A DNA stretch of 64,000 bases from Paraspadella gotoi. Its lineage: Eukaryota; Chaetognatha. The translations under genes were made by a program, and so were the position numbers. Positions 55,217-64,000 of the stretch are shown here, one piece after another. The stretch spans positions 25,916,450 to 25,980,449 of the forward strand of contig CM119264.1 of the NCBI GenBank assembly GCA_051294375.1, given 5' to 3'. The stretch's first letter is position 1. Every line of letters begins with the position of its first letter. The notes beneath the pieces were generated by a model, which saw only the letters and a list, made by a program, of their open reading frames with translations, was not told where the DNA came from and ran no database searches.

Positions 55217-55870
55217 TTCAGTACTTCGTAGTTTTCTTCGTTTGCGTCGCGGATTGGTTTAATGTTTCTATCTCTATTTTCATTACCCCCCCCCCCCCAC
55301 CAACCCGCCAGAACTTGACTCCGGGTTTGACGTCCATGACCCACAAAATCGACGAGCGCGAAAAGGAGCTGACGCCCACCGGGTACACGGAGAGCTCCTG
55401 TTGGCGGTCGCTGGAGCAGGTCAAGAACCTCACCCCGATATTCTTGTCTCCTCAAATCAAAGATTTTCGTCGCCACCAAAATACAGGGTGAGGAAATTAA
55501 AATTATTCTTGTTTGGTTACAGAGAAAATCAAAAAAAGCTAAATTGACCACTTTTGATTGTTTGTTCTTGTTGGGTTTCATTGTGGTGGTCAGTCGTTTT
55601 GTTATTGTGGTTGTGGTTTTGTTATGTCTTTAATGCCTGTTGTTTGTTTTCGTCGACGTCGTTGGCCAAACACTTATTTTTCTTGGTGTCAGGGGAATAC
55701 TACGTCTGCAAAAAATTCAATTAGAATTTTAACAATTTTTGTGTTGACGTATTATTTCTCCTTTGAAATATGAATATAAATGTAATTATCCCAATTTTAA
55801 GACTTAATATATCTCCTCTCTTTGTCTCTCTCTCTTCTCTCTCTCTTCTCTCTCACTCTCTCTCTCTGCT

Positions 55871-55901
<31 letters not shown>

Positions 55902-56902
55902 TATCTCTCTCTCATTCTCGTCTCTCTCATCTCTCTCTCTCTCTTCTCCATCTCTCTCTCTCATCTACTCTCTCTCTATCTCTCTCTCTTCTCCTCACAA
56001 CACACACAGGAAAATCCCGGTTCTGAACGAATGTCGCGAGAACCGAAATTTCGTAGGTGACGAAGATGATCGGCGGAAATTCACGAGATCATCGCGCGTT
56101 CTTCAGTTGACGACCTTCAATCAAGAAGAGGATTCGGGGCGACGGCGGTGGAGACGATATCTCTAGGTGGTTTTGGAAAAGCGGTGGTGTGGTGGAGGGT
56201 TGTGGTGTATGAAACTACGGAAGCGATGTGGTGGGCGTTTTAAAACGAAAGTGCCGTAAAGTGGTGAACCCCGCAGTGGCTTGTGGATTGAAAGCGAATA
56301 TGCGTATTGACTGATGGAACCATTGGAACGGAATGTTAATTGTCTGGTTCGAAAAAAATTACGTAGAAGCGAAATTGGTCCTCGAGACTCTGCGAGTATA
56401 AAAACGAATTGAAGAATAGATTTGGACAGCGGCGCGCGACCTGGCTGCGTNNNNNNNNNNNNNNNNNNNNNNNNNGGTACACGGAGAGCTCCTGTTGCGG
56501 TCGCTGGAGCAGGTCAAGAACCTCACCCCGATTCTTGTCTCCTCAATCAAGATTTTCGTCGCCACCAAAATACAGGGTGAGGAAATTAAAATTATTCTTG
56601 TTTGGATTACAGAGAAAATCAAAAAAGTAAATTGACCACTTTTGATTGTTTGTTCTTGTTGGTTTCATTGTGGTGGTCAGTCGTTTTGTTATTGTGGTTG
56701 TGGTTTTTGTTATGTCTTAATGCGCTTGTTGTTGTTTTCGTCGACGTCGTTGGCCAAACACTTATTTTTCTTGGTGTCAGGGAATACTACGTCTCAAAAA
56801 AATTCAATTAGAATTTTACAAATTTTTGTGTTGACGTATTATTTCTCCTTTGAAATATGAATATTAAATGTAATTATCCCAATTTAAGACTTAATATATC
56901 TC

Positions 56903-56943
<41 letters not shown>

Positions 56944-59449
56944 CACACACAGGAAATCCCGGTCTGAACGAATGTCGCGAGAACCGAAATTTCGTGGTGA
57001 CGAAGATGATGGCGGAAATTCACGAGATCATCCGCGTTCTTCAGTTGACGACCTTCAATCAAGAAGAGGATTGGGGCGACGGCGGTGGAGACGATATCTC
57101 TAGGTGGTTTGGAAAAGCGGTGGTGTGGTGGAGGGGTGGTTGGATGAAACCGGAAGCGATGTGTGGGCGTTTAAAACCGAAAGTGCCGTAAGGGTGAACC
57201 CGCAGTGGCTTGTGGATTGAAGCGAATATGGCGTATTGACTGATGGAACCATTGGAACGGAATGTAATGTGCTGGTTCGAAAAAAAATTACGTAGAAGCG
57301 AAATTGGTCTCGAGACTCTGGAGTATAAAACGAATTGAAGAATAGATTTGGAAGGGCGGCGACCTGGCTGCGTGGGAGGAAGGAAAGATTAAGTTAAATG
57401 TTCAAAAGGAAGCTTGAACATAAAGAAGTAATGCGAAAGAAGAAAAAAATAGTTTTGGTAAAGAGTTTATAACATTATTTGTCTTTTAAAGGCATGAAAA
57501 AACTCGGAGCTACGATCGACGCGAAAAATCAAAACTAAGTCACGATGCGTCGCGGCATGGCGATTGCACCCGTCGGGCGGGATTGGGGGAAAGGCCGTTT
57601 ACAGGTGAAAGGAAAATGAATAAAATAAATCTTCATAATTAGATACAAAAATACCTAAATAACTAAATAAATATATTAAATAAATGCACATGCAGAGAAT
57701 GGATAAAGATTGACAAGCAGGACACTTAAAGCAATGATTTATTTATGACACCCTGAGGGACGTGACTGAAATGAGATTCGATGAACGAAATACGTAACAG
57801 GATAGGCCTGGATAGGGATATGCCTAGATTGGATAGACTTGGATAGGGAACCAACTCAATGTATTAAGTTAACCGGATACTCGCGAACCTTCTTCGTGTC
57901 CCTCGGGCGCCGCTCTCCCCACGCACGTCGTAGAAAATCGACGCCGTGAAAAAGATCTGCGGCGGCGCGATTATGAGCGCCGCTCGGTTTCCGAGTCGCG
58001 TGGGAAAAAAAAATATCGCCGATGGGGAAACGAGATTCCATCTCATTGAGGATTTTCGATCGCGGATTGTGAGAGGAAGATAAGAATTTATCGAGGAAGG
58101 GATGACGATAAATTGAAGAGATTGAGCAGCGGGGAGGTGGGAAGGAAATGATGATGTGATGGGAAATTGGTGATGATAATTTATTTGGGAGGAAATAGGG
58201 AAGGCGGGAAGTTGATGATGATGTGTTGGAAAATTGTGAGGGTGGGAAGTGAATAACTTTCTAGGACGATGTGGGAAGTCGATGGGAGTATTTGGGAGAA
58301 AATAAAGAAGGCGGGAAGTTGATAATTATATTTGAGGAAGTGGGAAGGTTTGGAAGCGGATGTAGGATGAACCGAAGGAAGGTAGGAAGTTATTTCTGGT
58401 AGGAAATGGGGAGGAGGATGAGAGAAATTGTTTGCTGCATCGGGATTGAATTGAGAAGCAAAACGATTCCATTCGTTATAGAATTATAGGACGATGATGA
58501 ATGCGTGGGGTTCGTAACGATTTATCGGAGAAAAAAAAACGACTTTGCGTGGGGGAAATGGAAACTGGCGAAGCTGAGGAAAGTCCAACCGATTTGTCGG
58601 GAAAATCACAAAGAAGGAAAAAGTGAGGAAAATAAAACTGTGAATGTGAAACGATAAGAATTTATTGGAAACGAGTGAGGATTCACGCGCAGAGACGAAT
58701 AGCGGAAACTCGCAATAACCATTGTGGATTTTTCTTTCTCCCAAATCGTTTTCCTACCGTTTGTCAAAGGAAAAAAATATAATAAATATTTAAGAAAGCT
58801 GTTTATTTTATGGCCACTTCGAACGTTTAGATTTTTTTTTATAGTCTGCAGGCGATGGCAGATGTTTTTGTCTTTAAAGATTTTCATTTTTTCTCATTAT
58901 TATCTTTTCTATCTGCCTTTTTTTGCAGTATTTTAGACGAAGCTCGCCAAGTGTCGGAGCTATGTTCCGATCCGGCGCAGGGGGCCGCCATTTTGAAAGC
59001 CTGCGATGAGATCGAGGCGATGGCGGCGGGGCTCGTCGAACTTCGCTCTCAGGGAAAGGTCGGTATTAAAAGTTGAAAAATGACGGGCGCGCAGTTGGAC
59101 CGATGAAATGATTGGCAAATCGATTCATATTTTTCAATTACTACAGTTTAAAAAAAAATCATGACCACAAATATTAAATTTCGTAAAACTGCTACGAAAA
59201 AAATGCAAAATAAAGAAGAAAGACAGAGATCCTCCTTCCTCTTTTGTGGTCCTTTTATTTCAAAAAAGCTTTAAAAATGATATTTTTATATTTCTATTTT
59301 GGCTTGTACTAACAGAAAAATCTTTGTGGTAAGGAGATTTTCTTAGTTAAATTTTAATATTATATGATAGTTTTTTACTTTGGGAAATGACGCTGTATCT
59401 TGAGATTAGTCTTAGAGGGATAGTAGTATCGAATATATATATATATATA

Positions 59450-59491
<42 letters not shown>

Positions 59492-60517
59492 AATTTTATT
59501 CTTCTTAACTCTTTCTTTCTTCTGTCCCCACCTCTATTCCCAGGGTCACAGTCCCCAGGCGGTGGCGTTGGCTCGCGGTATCGGCCAAAAGCTCGACCAA
59601 CTCCAGACTCTGGTGAATCGAGGGATCGCGGCCACGGAGCGCGCTGGCGGAAGTCGCAAACCGGCGCCGACTGTCGCCGGAAAGGCCGAACAGGCGCTCA
59701 AGTGGCTCTCGGCGCCGGATGTTGACGACGGAGGACTGGGTGAGCGATAGGAGGGTTTGGAAGGATGGATGGATGGATGAGAAAAGGACAGAAAAGAAGA
59801 TAGAGATACCGAACTATGGAGAGACGGACTGAACGACAAACTCAGGGACTGACTGAAAAAAACTCACCGAAGGATAGACTCCCCGAGAGACAGACAGATA
59901 GACAGACTTACAAACCGAGAGATAGACAAACCGTTTGCAGATGTTTCCGTTTCATGAGAGCAGAAATCGATTTCGCTCCTCGTTAATCGAGATTCGCGAT
60001 CGATTCCATCGAGCGTGAAGAGTCTCATCAACCGTCGGATGGAATCGTCGTCACTTGGTCGTTATCGTCGCAAATCCGTCGACGCCTGCAATTCATTTTC
60101 TGGCGATTGCAATCAATTTTTAGCGCCGGCAATTAATATCTGGGGTCAGCGATCGTCTTCTGACAAACTAAATCGCTTTCCGTCACCTGTTATGGATTCG
60201 TAAATCGGGTTAAATCTCTCGTCAATCTTTTTTTTATCGTTGTGATCCGTACTGAATAGCGTCTGGATGTCGTTTTCATGTCGTTTTCATGAATAAATTA
60301 TAGAGTCAATCAGTCAATCTATCGTGCAATCGATCCACGAAGCACTCTATCAAAAAATACAACAGGTCTAATGGCGACGCGTCAAATCATCGACGAGGCA
60401 CGCCATCTCGCGGCGACGGTCTGCTCCGATCCCGCCTCCAAGCACGCCCTCGATCGGACTTGCGACGACCTCGAAAGAGTCACTTCTCAACTCGCCAACC
60501 TCGTCGCCGAGGGAAGG
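47241..60517 (+). CDS. Vinc: Vinculin, 5' part (runs off window)
   Basis: Actin-binding adaptor of cell-matrix and cell-cell junctions. Readable exons: 47241-47297 ([19 protein letters not shown]), 51502-51614 ([20 protein letters not shown]...), 53527-53646 ([16 protein letters not shown]), 55012-55101, 55312-55487, 56010-56166, 57492-57604, 58929-59058 ([12 protein letters not shown]), 59544-59739, 60366-60517 ([15 protein letters not shown]). They cover the N-terminal head helices and the start of the central repeats. The exon after 51614 (residues about 57-88 in human) is missing and may lie in the 516-N gap. The exon at 55012 runs into TAA just before its donor, and those at 55312, 56010 and 57492 have frameshifting indels; clean versions of two of them stand at 56476-56576 and 56953-57103. 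I read these as assembly errors, not a pseudogene. The rest, including the Pro-rich linker and tail, lies beyond 64000. Confidence 0.93.
47457..47540. repeat. CT microsatellite in vinculin intron 1
   Basis: Interrupted CT tract. Similar tracts flank the 48.2-48.7 kb gaps. Confidence 0.95.
47707..47731. other. Assembly gap, 25 N
   Basis: Exactly 25 N after GA- and CT-rich sequence in vinculin intron 1. Confidence 1.
48198..48710. other. Two assembly gaps in vinculin intron 1
   Basis: N runs at 48198-48386 and 48502-48710 separated by 115 bp of sequence. CT repeats border the outer edges. Confidence 1.
48711..51501. other. Rest of vinculin intron 1
   Basis: No exon recognised. GA tracts lie at 49243-49290 and 51187-51242, and CT-rich DNA at 49640-49730. 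At 50140-50235 about three diverged 25-bp units (GGCTGTTTTGTCGACGGCG and relatives) stand in tandem; they give short Arg-rich or Ala-rich frames on the two strands, which I do not regard as genes. Confidence 0.5.
51749..51758. other. Assembly gap, 10 N
   Basis: Ten N in the vinculin intron after exon 2. Confidence 1.
52051..52566. other. Assembly gap, 516 N
   Basis: Largest gap in the window. The vinculin exon expected between 51614 and 53527 is not seen outside it and may be inside. The sequence resuming at 52567 is already the intronic minisatellite. Confidence 1.
52567..53564. repeat. About 50-bp repeat related to a vinculin exon start
   Basis: Diverged units with the core GGACCCAGGCGTCGACGATG followed by CCCAAAGATGACCCC and a T-rich tail. 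Plus-strand units start near 53163, 53217, 53320, 53372, 53427 and 53475, spaced about 50 bp where contiguous. Inverted units lie near 52570-52600, 52608-52660, 52668-52715 and 52730-52790. The last plus-strand unit (53523-53564) is the acceptor and first 38 bp of the vinculin exon at 53527, which encodes [12 protein letters not shown]. Confidence 0.75.
54331..54395. repeat. GA microsatellite in vinculin intron
   Basis: About 32 GA units. Confidence 0.95.
54823..54906. repeat. GAT trinucleotide microsatellite
   Basis: Interrupted GAT array in a vinculin intron; a Met-rich or Ile-rich frame through it is not a gene. Confidence 0.95.
55120..55213. repeat. GA microsatellite in vinculin intron
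   Basis: Interrupted GA tract just after the damaged end of the exon at 55012. Confidence 0.95.
55394..56450 (+). repeat. Vinculin two-exon segment, error-rich copy
   Basis: Contains the exons at 55312-55487 (3' part) and 56010-56166 with their intron. Relative to 56476-57375 it has many one- or two-base insertions, for example CTGTTGGCGG against CTGTTGCGG, which break the frame. It ends at a 25-N gap (56451-56475). The CT-rich intron tract (55815-55990) is longer than in the other copy. Confidence 0.9.
56451..56475. other. Assembly gap, 25 N
   Basis: Exactly 25 N separating the two copies of the vinculin two-exon segment. Confidence 1.
56476..57375 (+). repeat. Vinculin two-exon segment, clean copy
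   Basis: Same segment as 55394-56450. Here both exons read through: [20 protein letters not shown] in 56476-56576 and [20 protein letters not shown] in 56953-57103. It starts directly after the 25-N gap, truncating the first exon. Confidence 0.9.
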
Positions 60518-60813
60518 GTAAGTTCGGGGGAGGGTGAGTTTAAAAAGTGACATTGGTTAGGGTAAGATTTTGTTCGGATTAAGGTACGGAGTTTTAAGTT
60601 ACTTGTTTTTCACTCTCTTCTGACCAACCTTTATTTACGGATCGGTTTCCGACTGACCTTTATAAGCTGTTAAAGTTCAAGTTTTGACCACCCTTTACTT
60701 CGATAACAGGGCCTCTGAAGGATTTTCGCCCAGAAGGAAAAAAAAAGAACATCGAACCGCGAATTTAGTTAGATTAAATTCTCTCTCTCATCTCTCTTCT
60801 CTCTCTCTCTCTC

Positions 60814-60868
<55 letters not shown>

Positions 60869-61995
60869 CCAACCTCAATCAAGGCGATAAGAATCGAATA
60901 TTCAAAAGTATCAAAGAGCAAAGTGAACACGTGGAAATGCAGGAACGGATTTTTTTCCTTCACTTTAGAAATTCACTTTTTTTTTCTACCTTTCGAAATG
61001 AAAAGGAAAACATTCTGAGCAAACGTGTTTTCACTCCCACACTCACCGGGAACGCGGCGTCACTTTGATCCTCGGATAATCTCGGTGGAGCGTTCAAGGT
61101 TCCTTCGGGGTCGTTCGCGGGTCGTTCGCGGGTCATTTGGAGGTCATTGTCGGGTCATTAGCGAATCATTCGCTGGTCATTGGTGTGGATCGTCATTGAT
61201 TCATCTTCGGTGAATTCTAGGATTATTTTATTACAATTTAGACGTTCATTTCTTGGCCTTTGATTTAATGTTAAGTATTAAGGTTATAATTAAGTTCGGT
61301 TATTAAAGAACAAAATTTAGGCGCTTTTATAAAAGAGAGAGCTTATTTATTAAAAGATTATGTCGGGGCCTTATAAATAAATAAGAACTCCAAAGTGAGA
61401 AAATTATTTCAAGAAAAGAAATCATTCAAGATCATCGGCGCTTTATGTCAAGATGGCGCAAAATATTTTTCATTATGCAAAAACGCAAGCGCCAAAAAGA
61501 TGCCGTCTATGGTTTTTTATTTGTTTCTCGTTTTGAGTAGCGTCTTAATTTTTAATTCAAGGTGGCTTAGTGCGACTCATCCACCTTTCACCCCTATCCC
61601 CCCCCACCACTCTGCCACCTTTCCCCTTGCCACCTTTCTCCTCGCAAACGGGCATTTGGAGAATAGTAGCCGCGGCAAGGTGTGAATATCTCTCCAGAGT
61701 TCCGAGTTGTGTTAATATTTAAATAAATCGTCGGGATGATTTACAGACACCGAATCTTTTTTTAATTCGTGGACGAACGTTCACCTCAAAAAAAGAGCGC
61801 GTAAATTCATATCGTCGCCCCGCCCACTCTCTCTCTCTCTCTCTCTCTCTATATTTCAAAATGCATATTCGTCGCCCCTCCCCTTCGATCTCGGAAATCA
61901 CGAAATCCAGACACGCGACGAAACGATCAAAGGTCGCGAGAGAAAGAGAGAAGAAGAAGGTGAGAAGGAGAGAGAGAAGAGAGAGAGAAAGAGAG

Positions 61996-62068
<73 letters not shown>

Positions 62069-62072
62069 GAGA

Positions 62073-62103
<31 letters not shown>

Positions 62104-64000
62104 CCCGGCCATTTCTCACGTGCGCCGATTATACAACACGTGAAGCAATCACGGATTGTTTATTCTCGCAACGTGAAATTCGTTAAAAATTGTTTTTCAT
62201 TCCAGAATCATCGTCGTTGTTTAAATTGATCGCCGATATATATATTCATCTTTTTATCCCGCTTCTTCCATCCCGGAGCGTCTGGAGGAATTGGCACAAA
62301 TGAAATTAAGGAGAAGGAAATGGAGGGGGGTAAGAGGGGGGGGAAGGTTTCGTTGGCGGGAAGAAAAAGTTTCGAACGAGAATTCGAGTGGAAATTAATG
62401 TAGCGGGCGATGGACTCTACGTTTTCGTTGTTGTTGGTTGTATGTTGTTGTTTTCAAGTTTGTTTTTTTTTTTTACTGTTGTTTAGCATAGATTTTCGCT
62501 CATTTTTTTTACTCTTTGTTTTTTCAAGTGTTTTTGTATTGTAGATTTCTAAGGTCTCAGTGGTCCATTGTTTTTTAATTGTTCGTTTTTTCATGTTTGA
62601 TTTCCAAAGTTTTATTTTTTTTTTCCGTGGATTTTGTTCTTCTTTGTTTTTCCATCGAGTGAAGTAACAAAAAAAAAAAGCAGCAGGAAACGGCATTCCA
62701 AAATTTCAATTTAACGTTCGTGGGCGTTTTTCCTAAATTTAATTACGCAAACTTTCGTAAATTGAAAACGATTTTTGCGATTGATGAACGATGCATCTCC
62801 TCGCGCACCTGGGTAGGGAATTGGCTTTTGTTCCACTCCCACTTTTCCTCATTTTTTATTTTTTCGCTAAAAGCCATATTTATTAATTTTTTGGGGAAAA
62901 AAATTAATTAGTTGAAAAAAATATTTTTGAGAATTTTTACGATGAAAAAAAAAATTTCGGGTAGACAATTTTTATTTCAAAGAGATTTTTTTTTTGAAAG
63001 TAGCGTATATTTTTTACCTTTTAATATTGTCTTAGAGCAAATTCAAAAGGTTTTTATTTTACTTTACTTCTATATAATTATTTTTGAGATTAATTTCCTA
63101 CAATCTCCATTTTTCTTGATTTTTCTTTCTTACATATATAAATTATATAAATTAAATAAAAACAACTTCAATTTCTGCGTTTTCTTTCTTCTAACTCTCT
63201 CACTCTTATTCTCTCTCTCTTTTTACCTCTTCCTCTCTCCCTTCTCACTTATCCCTGCCTCTCTCTCTCTACATCTCTTTTCCCTCTTGTACTTCTCTTA
63301 TCAAGCCCTAAGGCGAATGAGGCAAGCAGATGATTAAAAGTTCCTCATTAAAAATTACACAGAAACAATGAAGTATTGTTAAGTTCTTTCCTGCGATCGA
63401 GGGCCCCCCATAGGATCCAGTTGATTATCGGCAAATTAAAGGTAGTTCTTAGTTGTTGCACAAAAATATATAAGTTGTTGCAAGGAAAAATAAAATGAAT
63501 AACAATCTTAATTTTTAGCTTAAATTTAGTAAAAATTTTCAATAATTTATTCTAAAAATATTAAAATGAGTACTCTTTTGAATAATCTGAATAATTTTAT
63601 TGTGATCAAAAGTTAACCGGACTTACGTATTTAACAAACAAGAGTTGGAGTTGGAGATCAGTCTCGCATCAGTAATACTGACTCAGTATTGTCTTTGAAA
63701 GTGTGAAATTAAAAGGGTCTTTAAGGACTGAATTTGTATTACCTACTCTTTTTCTATGCACCTACTTTTCCGAGTGAAGAGGAGAACTTTTGCTAAAATT
63801 TGGAGTCGAATTTCTAGATCGGAGAATATAAACAGGTCGACGTGGTACAGAACTCGGTGGGGGGTGCAGGGGGCGGAAGGGGGGAGCGAACGGGGGGGAT
63901 GTTCTTTTAAAATTTCGATCTTGAAAAAAACGAAGGAAATTTCAGAATCTTTTGTGATCGCCATTCTCCCTTCGAATTCGATTCGAAATTCGGCAGATTC
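60518..64000. other. Vinculin intron or 3' region to window end
   Basis: No further vinculin exon recognised. CT tract at 60780-60870; diverged 11-bp tandem units of the type GCGGGTCGTTC at about 61100-61190; CT at 61826-61852; GA tract at 61943-62101; AT-rich DNA from 62450. The donor at 60518 (GTAAGT) shows that the gene continues, so the next exon must lie beyond 64000 or have been missed. Confidence 0.5.

Noticed and set aside
55012-57604. Vinculin as a pseudogene because of stops and frameshifts
   Set aside because: A clean copy of two damaged exons stands next to them, later exons are intact and conserved, and the errors are homopolymer-type.

Overview
This window is nuclear DNA of an animal, most likely a protostome and plausibly an arthropod or another ecdysozoan. 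Exons are CpG-rich, introns are AT-rich and mostly short with GT-AG borders, and the recognisable proteins are animal-specific: a type II PKA regulatory subunit, an Sp5/buttonhead-class zinc-finger factor, vinculin, and a precursor with peptides of the crustacean cardioactive peptide (CCAP) type. The vinculin residues look more like fly or nematode vinculin than vertebrate vinculin. The species cannot be named from this sequence. All exon models were read by eye and checked for splice-site and phase consistency.

Layout. 0-2.3 kb: AT-rich DNA with CT tracts and one possible minus-strand terminal exon. 2.4-6.7 kb: PKA-RII gene (+), nine exons. 7.3-9.1 kb: unrecognised five-exon gene (-), facing away from a Cys/Pro-rich four-exon gene (+) at 9.3-10.2 kb, with only 161 bp between the start codons. 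10.3-14.1 kb: no gene seen. 14.4-23.0 kb: a 4.5-kb segment present twice, holding a nested mobile insertion that forms a long imperfect hairpin; the duplication is probably an assembly product. 23-34 kb: mostly microsatellites, minisatellites and repeat fragments, with weak exon candidates and CCAAT-rich GC islands. 34.5-39.2 kb: Sp5/btd-like gene (+), two exons. 42.0-44.7 kb: multi-exon neuropeptide precursor (-) with a TATA box, a signal peptide and two CCAP-like cyclic peptides. 47.2-60.5 kb: the first part of vinculin (+), which runs off the window.

Assembly quality matters here. Exons carry single-base indels (PKA exons 7 and 8; several vinculin exons), 10-N and 25-N gaps sit beside duplicated flanks, and duplicated copies differ mainly by homopolymer indels. 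This pattern suggests gap filling with uncorrected long reads. Frameshifts here should therefore not be read as pseudogenes.

The genes do not form one pathway. The most interesting item is the neuropeptide gene, which encodes two different PFC-x5-C type peptides, a pair of Trp-rich segments, and what look like alternative 3' ends. Second is a roughly 50-bp repeat in a vinculin intron that appears to derive from the 5' end of the adjacent vinculin exon.
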